A DNA stretch of 64,000 nt from Erythrobacter sp. (GTDB lineage Bacteria; Pseudomonadota; Alphaproteobacteria; Sphingomonadales; Sphingomonadaceae): positions 1 to 64,000 of the forward strand of contig JASBTD010000053.1 of NCBI GenBank assembly GCA_030148605.1, written 5' to 3'. Under the pieces are notes generated by a model. That model did not search any database, was not told the DNA's origin, and saw only the letters and a list, made by a program, of their open reading frames with translations. Below, one piece after another: positions 34,122 to 42,388 of the stretch; within the stretch, counting starts at the first letter, position 1; every line of letters begins with the position of its first letter. The translations under genes were made by a program, and so were the position numbers.

Positions 34122-35162
34122 TTGGGGAAGTTTGCGAAATGGTTGTTGGCGCTGTGCCTGCTGATGGCGGGTGCGGGCGTGCATGCCGCTTCGCCAGTTC
34201 CCGCCACTGTTACTCCAGCAGAAACTGCTGGCGCGCCAACCCGCGACGTGGTGCTCTATCGCGATATCGTCAGCCGGATGGAGCAGGGCGAAAGCTACTA
34301 TCAAGCAGCAACTTCGCTCCACCGTGCGCGCGATTATCCGCTCTCCCCTTTCTATACAGTCCGCCCGCCAACGCTGGCGCTGATCACCTCTGCAATCGGG
34401 CCAGGTGGTTTGACGATGCTTGCGTGGTTGCTGGTGGTTGCATCACTGCTCGTATGGTTGCGGCGCGATCCCGCTGCGAACCTGCTGGAGAAAGTGCTGC
34501 TGGCAGGCATCCTGGCTCTATCCGGCGCGTCAATGATTGGACCTGCGCAGATCACCATGCACGAGACCTGGGCGGGCCTGTGCCTCACACTGGCGCTTGG
34601 CCTCTATCTCAGCGGTTACTGGTGGTGGGCCTTGGCCTTGGGCATGGCGGCGCTGGCGTTCCGCGAATTCGCTCTGATGTTCCTCGGGCTGATGGGTCTG
34701 TTGGCCCTGTTGAGCCGGAATTGGCTGCGCGCGCTGGGCGCAGCTGGCGCGGGCGCAGCTTTCGCGCTGGCGATGGCGCTGCATTGGAAAGCGGTCTCCG
34801 CGTGGCGTTTGCCCGGGGATTTGCCTTCGCCGCCCTGGCAGGGGATGCGCGGGCCCAATGGAGTGATCGCGGATATGTCGACTTTGAGCTTCCTGCAGTT
34901 CGTGCCGCAGTGGTTGGCGGCGCTGATGGTTTTCCTGTCATTCGCGGGATGGGCCTATCTCGTGCGAACCAATCGCGATGCACTGTTGCCGCTGCTGTGG
35001 TTTGCGGGCTTCAGCATGGTCATCGGCCTGTTCGCGCGTGAGAACAATTTCTACTGGGTCATGGTGATGCTGCCCGGCTTCCTGCTGGGGCTCGCATTCC
35101 TCCCGCGCGCGATCACGCAAAACCGCCGCAATGCAAGCAATCGGTTGACGAATCCGGAGTGA
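34122..35162 (+). CDS. multi-pass membrane protein of unknown function
   Basis: The 346-residue protein begins at a TTG preceded by GAGGGGG at five bases. It has an N-terminal signal-like helix (WLLALCLLMAGAGVHA) and then a periplasmic stretch with YRDIVSRMEQGESYYQAATSLHRA, DYPLSPFYTVRPPTLA, and about eight more helices with several Trp-rich loops. An early periplasmic loop with acidic and basic residues before many helices is reminiscent of GT-C glycosyltransferases (GT87/DUF2029 type), where such a loop holds the catalytic acid, but no diagnostic motif is recognised. It is divergent from the cys operon and followed by tRNA-Gly. Confidence 0.7.
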   Translation: MGKFAKWLLALCLLMAGAGVHAASPVPATVTPAETAGAPTRDVVLYRDIVSRMEQGESYYQAATSLHRARDYPLSPFYTVRPPTLALITSAIGPGGLTMLAWLLVVASLLVWLRRDPAANLLEKVLLAGILALSGASMIGPAQITMHETWAGLCLTLALGLYLSGYWWWALALGMAALAFREFALMFLGLMGLLALLSRNWLRALGAAGAGAAFALAMALHWKAVSAWRLPGDLPSPPWQGMRGPNGVIADMSTLSFLQFVPQWLAALMVFLSFAGWAYLVRTNRDALLPLLWFAGFSMVIGLFARENNFYWVMVMLPGFLLGLAFLPRAITQNRRNASNRLTNPE

Positions 35163-35205
35163 TCGTGGCAATGGCGCGCGGCCTGAAATATTGGGCCATG
35201 AGCGG

Positions 35206-35279
35206 GCGGGTATAGCTTAGTGGTAAAGCCCTAGCCTTCCAAGCTAGTTATGCGGGTTCGATTCCCGCTACCCGCTCCA
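35206..35279 (+). tRNA. tRNA-Gly (anticodon TCC)
   Basis: The 74-base sequence folds as a full cloverleaf: acceptor GCGGGTA with TACCCGC, D arm AGCTTAGTGGTAAAGC, anticodon stem CTAGC/GCTAG around CTTCCAA (anticodon TCC), T arm GCGGG-TTCGATT-CCCGC, and an encoded TCCA 3' end. It reads GGA and, by wobble, possibly GGG. It follows the membrane protein gene and no other tRNA is nearby. Confidence 0.97.
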
Positions 35280-35302
35280 GCCTCCATGATCAGTCGCCTG
35301 CC

Positions 35303-35369
35303 GCTAGAATGCGGGTTCGATTGTCATCGTTGCACTCGTTCAGCTGTGCTTCCCCGCTACCCGCTCCAG
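35303..35369 (+). repeat. interrupted duplicate of the 3' half of tRNA-Gly
   Basis: GCTAG-AATGCGGGTTCGATT (35303-35322) repeats the tRNA from the 3' anticodon stem through the T loop. CCCGCTACCCGCTCCAG (35353-35369) then repeats the T stem, acceptor and CCA end exactly. A 30-base insert (35323-35352) splits the two parts. The copy lacks a 5' half, so it cannot be a working tRNA. Such a 3'-end copy is what an integrative element leaves at a tRNA attachment site, or it is a decayed second tRNA gene. The rest of the 321-base gap before 35601 holds only a small hairpin (AATCCG-GTT-CGGATT, 35406-35420) and the luxR terminator. Confidence 0.75.
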
Positions 35370-35490
35370 CGATCCATCCCTCCAAAAGACTGCAAACGGG
35401 CCGCGAATCCGGTTCGGATTGCGCGATCGGGCGCTGTCGCCTGCAATCGAATGTGAGCGCTATCGGGCCAACTCATTGAAGCGGCACATG

Positions 35491-35529
35491 AAAAAGCCGG
35501 GTGCCCCAATTATTTGGTGGCAGCCCGGC
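35491..35529 (-). terminator. rho-independent terminator of the luxR-type gene
   Basis: On the minus strand GCCGGGCTGCCACC folds on GGGGCACCCGGC with an AAATAATT loop and small internal mismatch, followed by TTTTTC. It lies 72 bases past the stop of the luxR-type gene, on the right strand to end its transcript before the tRNA region. Confidence 0.82.
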
Positions 35530-35600
35530 CAGAAACCCGAAAGGCTCTTCTGAAACCTTCCCTAACCCCTTAACAAACTGGGATTTATTTGGCTTGTCCC

Positions 35601-36389
35601 TCAATTGAGTGTCAACTGCGAGTCGCTTAAGTCAACCAGCGCGGGCGATGCGCCGCTTCGCGGAAGTGCTTGCCCGGTGCGATCAGGCCCAGCGAGACTG
35701 CGCGCACCGCTGCGATCGGACACATCAAGCTTTGCAAATATGCGCTTCACATAGCTGTCGACGGAGTTCTTCGAGATACCAAGGATTTCGGCAATCACCG
35801 CATTGCTTTTGCCTTCGCCGATCCAGCGGATCACGTCGAGCTCGCGCTGAGACAGGTCTGGCACTTCTTCCTTGAACGCGCCCACCAGCTCGCAATAGCG
35901 CTGGAAACATAGCTGGGCTGCGACCTGCACCTGCCGCACAGCGGCTTCATCCAGACTGTCCGGATCTTCCGGCATTCCCACACCAACAAAGCCAGAGCGT
36001 GCGTAAGGCCCGGTGCAATGCACCGCCACACCTTCACCCATGCCGGCTTGTTCCAGCCGCTCCAGATAGCTTGCTTCCCGCTCGTCCAGGCGCGCCAGTC
36101 GGCTGGCTTGCGACCAGCGGAACGCATCGCCGCGGTTCAGGGAGATATTGGGCAAGGGATCTTCCCAGCGCCCGTTCTGGCGATAGGCGATCTCCCAATC
36201 CTTGGGAAAGCCGACATTCCAGAATACGCGCCCGACCCGGCGATCAGCCACCACGGGGGCAAGGAAATAGACACCGCCAAAACGGATCGCTTTCAGCGAT
36301 TCATCGATGGCGCGCCTGAAAGTGACAAGCGTCCGCGCATGCGCAATCAGCGCCATCGCGTCCCAATATGCCAACCGATCCTGCGCCAT
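35601..36389 (-). CDS. LuxR-family transcriptional regulator (AHL-binding-like domain, solo)
   Basis: The 262-residue protein has an N-terminal autoinducer-binding-like domain with DWEIAYRQNGRWEDPLP, in which W, Y, D and P recall the conserved acyl-homoserine lactone contacts, and a C-terminal LuxR HTH (about 186-235) with LSQRELDVIRWIGEGKSNAV and ISKNSVDSYVKRIFAKLDV. It should bind DNA in response to a small signal. The ATG at 36389 is preferred to a GTG eight codons earlier because the domain starts soon after it. No luxI-type synthase is encoded in the window. Confidence 0.86.
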   Translation of the reverse strand: MAQDRLAYWDAMALIAHARTLVTFRRAIDESLKAIRFGGVYFLAPVVADRRVGRVFWNVGFPKDWEIAYRQNGRWEDPLPNISLNRGDAFRWSQASRLARLDEREASYLERLEQAGMGEGVAVHCTGPYARSGFVGVGMPEDPDSLDEAAVRQVQVAAQLCFQRYCELVGAFKEEVPDLSQRELDVIRWIGEGKSNAVIAEILGISKNSVDSYVKRIFAKLDVSDRSGARSLAGPDRTGQALPRSGASPALVDLSDSQLTLN

Positions 36390-36494
36390 GATTTCCCGTC
36401 CTAGCGCTCCCACCAGAACAAGAGCTTAGCCGGAAAGCTTTCTAAAATCCAAACATGTCGTTGACCACAAGGCTTATCCACGCGTGGCAAGAGA

Positions 36495-37352
36495 TCATTC
36501 AGACACAGCCATGTTGTCGATCAGCCGCGTCCCCCCGATGCGTGCCGCGACCAGCAACCGGGCGGGTTGGCCAGCAAGTTCACCAAGCGGCGTTAACGAT
36601 TGTGCGTCGGCCAAGGCAGCGTAGTCGACCGAGGAAAATCCGCCATCGATCAGCGCGGCTTCGAGCGCGGCCAAGGCTTCGGCCACATCGCCGCCAGCTT
36701 CGATATGGGCAATGGCTCGTTTCATTGCTTCAGGCAGGGTCGCCGCGGCCGCGCGGTCATCGCTTGAGAGGTAGCGATTGCGGCTGCTCATCGCCAAGCC
36801 ATCGGCTTCGCGCACGGTCGGCACACCGATGATGTCGCGCACATGCGGGCGCGTGAGGTCTAGATCGCGCGCCATTGCGCGGATCACCGCCAGCTGCTGG
36901 AAATCCTTCTCGCCGAAGAATGCCTTGTCCGGCATGACCTGGTTGAACAGCTTGCACACCACCGTGGCCACACCGTCGAAATGGCCGGGCCGGGAAGCGC
37001 CGCAGAACCCTTCGCTCACCCCGCTGACAGAGATGTTGGTGACAAAACCTTGCGGATACATCGCGTCGACTGTGGGTGCCCACAGCAGCGCCACGCCTTC
37101 GGCCTCCAGCATCGCCGAATCTTCCGCCAGCTGGCGCGGATAGGCGTCGAGATCCTCGTTCGGGCCGAATTGCGTGGGATTGACGAAGATCGACGCGACT
37201 ACGTGGTCACACTGAGCTTTGGCTTCGCGCACCAGCGTGAGATGCCCTTCGTGGAGCGCGCCCATGGTGGGGACGAGGCCTACCGAGCCACCGCCACGGC
37301 GCAGTTCTGCAAGCGCATTTCTCAACATGTCGAGCGTATTGGCGGTTTGCAC
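36495..37352 (-). CDS. panC: pantoate--beta-alanine ligase (pantothenate synthetase)
   Basis: The 285-residue protein has the class I nucleotidyltransferase motif PTMGALHEGH (28-37), SIFVNPTQFGP, and SSRNRYLS (the S-S-R-N-x-x-L loop), along with the pantoate-binding GHFDGVATVV. It condenses pantoate with beta-alanine in an ATP-dependent reaction for coenzyme A synthesis. It is divergent from mipZ with an 87-base gap. Neither panB nor panD is adjacent. Confidence 0.95.
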   Translation of the reverse strand: MQTANTLDMLRNALAELRRGGGSVGLVPTMGALHEGHLTLVREAKAQCDHVVASIFVNPTQFGPNEDLDAYPRQLAEDSAMLEAEGVALLWAPTVDAMYPQGFVTNISVSGVSEGFCGASRPGHFDGVATVVCKLFNQVMPDKAFFGEKDFQQLAVIRAMARDLDLTRPHVRDIIGVPTVREADGLAMSSRNRYLSSDDRAAAATLPEAMKRAIAHIEAGGDVAEALAALEAALIDGGFSSVDYAALADAQSLTPLGELAGQPARLLVAARIGGTRLIDNMAVSE

Positions 37353-37439
37353 GCGGTCACCCCCTCGGATATGAATTTCTGCACTCCTAGCGCCTGAATA
37401 AGAGGCGCGACAAGTTTAGTCGAAAGGCCTGTATCGCTT

Positions 37440-38249
37440 ATGTCCGCACCTGCCCCGCACCGGATCGTTTTCGCCAATGAGAAAGGCGGCACGGGCAAGT
37501 CCACCACGGCGGTGCACATCGCAATTGCGCTGGCCTATCGCGGGGCGAAGGTGGTTGCGATCGATCTCGATCAGCGCCAGCGGACCATGGCGCGCTATCT
37601 GGAAAATCGCGCGGAAACAGCGGCCAAGCGCCATGTCGCGCTGCCGACCGCGGAATGCCGGGTTTATGAAGGCGATGTCGAAGGGCTTGAAGCCTTGAGC
37701 CGCGAGTTGGGCGCTGGCGCGGACTACATTGTTTACGATACGCCGGGCCGCGATGATGAACTCGCGCGTCATGCCGCGACAGAGGCAGACACGCTGGTCA
37801 CACCGATGAATGACAGCTTTGTCGATTTCGACCTGATCGGTCAGGTCGAAGGCGAAACCTTCAAGGTCAAGAAGCTGTCTTTCTATGCCGAGCTGATCTG
37901 GGAAGCGCGGATCAAGCGCAGCCGTGCGACGCTTGAGCAGCAACGCCGCGAGATGGATTGGGTGGTGGTGCGCAACCGCACCGGCCATGTCGAAGCGCGC
38001 AATATGGCACGTATCGAGCAAGCGCTGACGGAGCTTTCGAAGCGTGTCGGTTTCCGTGTGGCACAGGGCCTGTCCGAACGCGTGATCTATCGCGAGCTGT
38101 TCCCGTCTGGCCTGACCTTGCTTGACAAGGGGCACTTGGGCGAGCTCGGCACCAGCCATCTGGTCGCGCGGCAGGAACTGCGCGAGCTGGTAAAATCGCT
38201 TGCCTTGCCCGAATTCATGCCGCCGCAACCCAAGCTGGAGCTGGCATAG
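37440..38249 (+). CDS. mipZ: division plane positioning ATPase MipZ (ParA/MinD-type)
   Basis: The 269-residue protein has the deviant Walker A NEKGGTGKST (13-22), VVAIDLDQRQRTMARYLENR and DYIVYDTPGRDD (Walker B with D), which together are the MipZ pattern of alphaproteobacteria rather than chromosomal ParA. MipZ forms gradients away from the poles with ParB and inhibits FtsZ polymerisation so that division occurs at midcell. No parB or ftsZ is in the window. It is followed after three bases by the J-domain gene. Confidence 0.92.
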   Translation: MSAPAPHRIVFANEKGGTGKSTTAVHIAIALAYRGAKVVAIDLDQRQRTMARYLENRAETAAKRHVALPTAECRVYEGDVEGLEALSRELGAGADYIVYDTPGRDDELARHAATEADTLVTPMNDSFVDFDLIGQVEGETFKVKKLSFYAELIWEARIKRSRATLEQQRREMDWVVVRNRTGHVEARNMARIEQALTELSKRVGFRVAQGLSERVIYRELFPSGLTLLDKGHLGELGTSHLVARQELRELVKSLALPEFMPPQPKLELA

Positions 38250-38252
38250 CGC

Positions 38253-38552
38253 ATGCTGCGTTTGCTGGTCATCGCGGCGATCGCATGTATAGCGGTGAAG
38301 CTCGTCTTCGGGCGCTGGCCGTGGGAATATCTGCGCGGGCAATCGACCCGCGACCGTGCACTGGAACGTGCGCGGCAATTGCTGGGTGTTGCGCCCGGTG
38401 CCAACCGCCAGCAGGTGGTTGAAGCGCACAAGCGGCTGGTGGCGATGGTCCACCCCGATCGTGGCGGAACCAATGAGCAGGTGCATGAAGCCAATGCCGC
38501 GCGTGATCTGCTTTTGGCCAATCTTCCGCCTGAAGTGTCTTCGAAACAGTGA
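38253..38552 (+). CDS. membrane-anchored J-domain protein
   Basis: The 99-residue protein has a single N-terminal transmembrane helix (LRLLVIAAIACIAVKLVFG) and a C-terminal J domain with AHKRLVAMVHPDRGGTNEQV, keeping the HPD motif that stimulates DnaK ATPase. The small size is like TIM14/Pam18-type J proteins of membranes. It follows mipZ by three bases, and it may recruit DnaK to a membrane or division-related target, which is inference from context. Confidence 0.88.
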   Translation: MLRLLVIAAIACIAVKLVFGRWPWEYLRGQSTRDRALERARQLLGVAPGANRQQVVEAHKRLVAMVHPDRGGTNEQVHEANAARDLLLANLPPEVSSKQ

Positions 38553-38615
38553 CAATCGCGCGCTCGCTGCGCTAAGCTCTAGCCAAACGTTTCATTTCCA
38601 AGCGGGTTTCCTCTC

Positions 38616-40019
38616 ATGCCTCACCAATTCCATTCGACTGTCCTGCGCGAATACGATATTCGCGGGATCATCGGCGAAACGCTGGGGCCGGACGATGCAC
38701 GCGCGATCGGCCGCAGCTTTGGCAGCATGCTGCGCGAAGCAGGCGGCAAAAAAGTTGCGGTGGGCTATGATGGCCGGGTCAGCTCGCCCATGCTCGAGCA
38801 CGCGCTGGTCGAAGGGCTGACATCAAGCGGGTGCGATGTAGTGCGCGTGGGAATGGGGCCGACCCCGATGCTCTATTATGCCGAAGCGTCAGCCGATGAT
38901 GTGGACGGCGGCATTCAGATAACCGGCAGCCATAATCCCGCCAATTACAATGGCTTCAAGATGGTATTCCAAGGGCGCCCGTTCTTTGGCGCGGATATCC
39001 AGCGGTTGGGCGAAGTCGCCGCGGCTGGTGACTGGCTGGATGGAACGGGCAGCGCTGAAAGCAAGGATATTCTCGACGAGTATATTGATCGCATGCTCCA
39101 GGGTCTGGACGGGATCGACGCGGGCGCGCTTGCCGGGCTTAAGGTGGGTTGGGACGCTGGCAATGGCGCGGCCGGCCCCGCGCTGGAAAAGCTCGCCACG
39201 CGGCTGCCGGGCGAGCATCACTTGCTCTACACTGAGGTCGACGGAAATTTTCCCAATCATCATCCTGATCCCACGGTCGAAGCCAATCTGGCGGATCTGA
39301 AAGCGCTCGTCGCTCAGAAGAAGCTCGATTTTGGAGTGGCTTTTGACGGTGATGGGGACCGGATCGGTGCGATCGACGGTGAAGGCCGGGTGATCTGGGG
39401 CGATCAGTTGCTGATGATCTATGCCGAAGATGTGCTGAAGAGCCATCAGGGCGCGACGGTGATCGCCGATGTGAAAGCCAGCCGTGCGCTGTTTGATCAT
39501 GTCGCGAAATGCGGCGGAGAACCGCTGATGTGGAAGACCGGCCACTCGCTGATCAAGTCCAAAATGAAGGAAACTGGTTCGCCGCTGGCAGGCGAAATGA
39601 GCGGGCATGTGTTCTTTGCAGACACTTATTACGGTTTTGATGACGCGCTTTATGCCGGGATTCGGCTGATTGCGGCGTCCGCGCGACTGGACAAATCGAT
39701 CACTGAGCTGCGCGGCACGATGCCGGACATGCTCAACACGCCGGAAATGCGTTTCCAGGTCGATGAAAGCCGCAAGTTTGCTGCGATCGACGAAGTCAGC
39801 GCGCGGCTGGCGGATAGCCCGGCAGATGTGAACGCCACCGATGGCGTGCGGGTCACCACCGAAGATGGCTGGTGGTTGCTGCGCGCTTCGAACACGCAGG
39901 ATGTGCTGGTTGCGCGTGCCGAAAGCGACAGCGAAGCAGGGCTTGAGCGCTTGCTGGCGCAAATTGACGAACAGTTAGCATTGAGCGGGTTAGAACGCGG
40001 CGAGAGCGTGGGGCATTAA
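38616..40019 (+). CDS. phosphomannomutase/phosphoglucomutase
   Basis: The 467-residue alpha-phosphohexomutase has the phosphoserine loop [17 protein letters not shown], the metal loop [10 protein letters not shown], the sugar-binding GEMSGH, and a C-terminal phosphate-binding segment RASNTQD. This is the AlgC/PgmG type that interconverts hexose-1- and hexose-6-phosphates for both glucose and mannose and feeds LPS and exopolysaccharide precursors. A 63-base gap separates it from the J-domain gene; it may be read from the same operon. Confidence 0.93.
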   Translation: MPHQFHSTVLREYDIRGIIGETLGPDDARAIGRSFGSMLREAGGKKVAVGYDGRVSSPMLEHALVEGLTSSGCDVVRVGMGPTPMLYYAEASADDVDGGIQITGSHNPANYNGFKMVFQGRPFFGADIQRLGEVAAAGDWLDGTGSAESKDILDEYIDRMLQGLDGIDAGALAGLKVGWDAGNGAAGPALEKLATRLPGEHHLLYTEVDGNFPNHHPDPTVEANLADLKALVAQKKLDFGVAFDGDGDRIGAIDGEGRVIWGDQLLMIYAEDVLKSHQGATVIADVKASRALFDHVAKCGGEPLMWKTGHSLIKSKMKETGSPLAGEMSGHVFFADTYYGFDDALYAGIRLIAASARLDKSITELRGTMPDMLNTPEMRFQVDESRKFAAIDEVSARLADSPADVNATDGVRVTTEDGWWLLRASNTQDVLVARAESDSEAGLERLLAQIDEQLALSGLERGESVGH

Positions 40020-40041
40020 CTCGGATACGGAGAAATCACTC

Positions 40042-40851
40042 ATGAAAATCAGCAGGATAGCTTTCCTGGTGTCTGCACCCATGGCGCTGACCCTTGCAGC
40101 GCCTGCTGCGGCGCAAGACAGCGCGGAAGACGCACAGATGGCTGAAGTGATGGAGAAGATGCAGGCTGCCTTCGCTGCTGAGCCGCTGACTGAGGCGCAG
40201 GAAGCGCGTTTGCCCGCCGCGCAGCAAGCCGTTGCCAGCGTAATGCCTGCGGGCATCTATTCGGATATCATGCGCGATACGATGACCAGCGTGCTCGATC
40301 CGATCTTTTCCGAGATGGGCGGAACAATGGGGCGCGGTGATATGGCGCCGATCCTGGGCCTTGCCTCGTCCGAGCTGAACGAGCTGGAAGACGAGCAGAT
40401 GGCGGAACTCTCAGCAATTCTCGACCCGGTTTTCGCTGACCGCACGCGGTTGGGAATTGCGGCCATGAGCGATGCCATGGGTGAGCTGTTTGGCGAGATG
40501 GAGCCGACCATTCGCGAAGGATTGGCACGCGCATATGCCGTCCGTTTTGACGCGCAGCAGCTTGACGACATCAACGCCTTCTTTGCGACAGAAAGCGGCG
40601 CCGCCTACGCTTCGGAATCGATGCGTATTTTCACTGATCCGCAAGCGATGAGCGGCATGATGCAAGGCATGCCGATGATGATGGAGCGCATGCCCGACAT
40701 GATCGGCGAGATGGAAAAGGCGACCGCCGAACTGCCTGCGCCAGCCAGCTGGGATACGCTGAGCCCAGCGCAGCGAAGCCGCGTGGCGGAAATTCTCGGC
40801 ATCAGCGTAAGCGAGCTTCAGGAAAGCATGGAATACGCGGCGCCGGAATGA
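40042..40851 (+). CDS. DUF2059-like secreted protein
   Basis: The 269-residue protein has a signal peptide (FLVSAPMALTLAAPAAAQDS; cleavage after AAA-Q or similar), a helical, acidic and Met-rich body and a segment RFDAQQLDDINAFFATESGA that fits DUF2059-type domains (Y-x-x-x-F-x-x-x-E-L-x-x-L-x-x-F-Y-x-x-P-x-G-x-x). The function of the family is unknown. It starts at the ATG at 40042 with CGGAGAAA upstream, 22 bases after the mutase stop. Confidence 0.75.
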   Translation: MKISRIAFLVSAPMALTLAAPAAAQDSAEDAQMAEVMEKMQAAFAAEPLTEAQEARLPAAQQAVASVMPAGIYSDIMRDTMTSVLDPIFSEMGGTMGRGDMAPILGLASSELNELEDEQMAELSAILDPVFADRTRLGIAAMSDAMGELFGEMEPTIREGLARAYAVRFDAQQLDDINAFFATESGAAYASESMRIFTDPQAMSGMMQGMPMMMERMPDMIGEMEKATAELPAPASWDTLSPAQRSRVAEILGISVSELQESMEYAAPE

Positions 40852-40976
40852 GGCAAAAAACTCGCTGATTCTCCTGTAAAAACTCGCGAAAGTGTCGCCT
40901 CTATACAATGTAGTGGCGATTGCGCCCGATAGCTTGATGCCATCACCCTTGAGGGTCGCGCCTGGGGGCAATTTTG

Positions 40977-42332
40977 ATGGCAACGCTGGCAAGCGCGCGC
41001 GGTGACTTGATTCTCACACAGAGTAAATGGCTGCGCTTGCTCACACTTTTCCTGTTCTATTTCACGCAAGGCGCGCCTTTGGGTGTTTTCGTATACGCGA
41101 TCCCTTCTTGGATGGCGGGCAATGGCGCGAGTGCCGCTGACACCGCATGGGTGGTTGGTATTGTCTTCCTTCCATGGACGCTCAAGCTCATCAACGGCTT
41201 CCTGATCGATCGGTATACATTCCTTGCCATGGGGCGCAGGCGGGCATGGATTATCGGCGCCCAATTGCTGGTTGCGGGTTCCATGCTGACCGGCGCTGCG
41301 CTCAATCCTGCCTCAAGCGACATTGTCACAATCGCGGCGATCGGCTTTGTCGCCAATGTCGCAATCACTTTTCAGGATGTCGGGATTGACAGTCTGGCGG
41401 TCGACATCATGCAAGAGGAAGAGCGCGCCCGCGCCAGCAGTATCATGTTTGGCGCGCAAGTGCTGGGCATTGCCGCGACCACGGGAATGGTCGGCTTCCT
41501 GCTCGACAATTTCGGCTTCCGTGAAGCACTATTGGCTGCGGCGCTGGTGCCTTTCATGGTCGCTATGTTCGGCATGGTCATCCGGGAACGCGAAGGTGAG
41601 CGCAGGCTACCTTGGTCAAAGGGAAGCTCGCATCCGCGCAATATCGATATTCAGGTCGATGCCTGGTCGCCGCTTCTCAAGAACTCGTTTCTCGCATTGG
41701 TTGCGCCATTGAGCCTGGCGCTATTGCCCATCCTGTTCTTGCGCGCGTTGCCATTTGGGGGCGGCGAATCCTACCATCCGATCCTTGCGCAGCAGGTCGC
41801 GGGCTGGACCATCTCGGAATACACGTCGCTTATCTCCACCGCGCAGTTCAGTGCTGGCGTTGGCGCCTTACTGGTGGCCTGGTGGATTGTCGACAAGCTT
41901 GGCCCGCAGAGGTCCTTCATGATCCTCGTCTCGATCGGCATCGCCGCCTTTGTTGCGATGGGGCTGAATCAGGCGCTTTGGACCAACACCTCAGTTCTGG
42001 TGAGCCTGTTCTACCTGATGGAATTTCTCGCCACATTTGGTGCGGCGGCTCTGATCCCGATCTGCATGCGGATGTGCAACCCCGCCGTCGCGGCGACACA
42101 GTTCACGATCTATATGGCATGTGCGAATTTCGGTCGGCCACTGGGTGCGTCGCTGTCTGGAATGACCGCAGGCTTGGGAAACCCGACCTATCTCTATTTC
42201 GGCATGGCGGCCGGTTGGGCAGTCATCCTGGCTATCCTGTTCATGGTCCGCTTTCCCAAAGGGAGTGAGGGTCTGCACGATGTTGCCGAAGAGCTTGCCC
42301 AAGGCGAAGGGATTGCGCCGCGAGTTGATTAA
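40977..42332 (+). CDS. MFS transporter, AmpG/PAT-like
   Basis: The 451-residue protein has twelve hydrophobic segments and starts with a helix LLTLFLFYFTQGAPLGVFVY that is typical of the PAT/AmpG group, followed by a motif like KLINGFLIDRYTFLAMGRRRAW in which D-R-x-x-x-x-x-x-R-R is the loop between helices 2 and 3. AmpG imports muropeptides; other members carry acetyl-CoA or unknown anhydro-compounds. A TTG one codon earlier is in frame; the ATG at 40977 is used. Confidence 0.83.
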   Translation: MATLASARGDLILTQSKWLRLLTLFLFYFTQGAPLGVFVYAIPSWMAGNGASAADTAWVVGIVFLPWTLKLINGFLIDRYTFLAMGRRRAWIIGAQLLVAGSMLTGAALNPASSDIVTIAAIGFVANVAITFQDVGIDSLAVDIMQEEERARASSIMFGAQVLGIAATTGMVGFLLDNFGFREALLAAALVPFMVAMFGMVIREREGERRLPWSKGSSHPRNIDIQVDAWSPLLKNSFLALVAPLSLALLPILFLRALPFGGGESYHPILAQQVAGWTISEYTSLISTAQFSAGVGALLVAWWIVDKLGPQRSFMILVSIGIAAFVAMGLNQALWTNTSVLVSLFYLMEFLATFGAAALIPICMRMCNPAVAATQFTIYMACANFGRPLGASLSGMTAGLGNPTYLYFGMAAGWAVILAILFMVRFPKGSEGLHDVAEELAQGEGIAPRVD

Positions 42333-42388
42333 TGCGCGGCGATTTCCGGCATTGACGTGCCGGGTACGGCGCGCGAACGCTTGCCATT

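Noticed and set aside
34139-35041. 300-codon plus-strand frame inside the membrane-protein gene
   Set aside because: The alternative frame at 34122-35162 gives a signal sequence and regular hydrophobic helices; this one gives no regular segments.
37416-38555. 379-codon minus-strand open frame opposite mipZ and the J-domain gene
   Set aside because: It spans two clear genes on the other strand and has no coherent domain.
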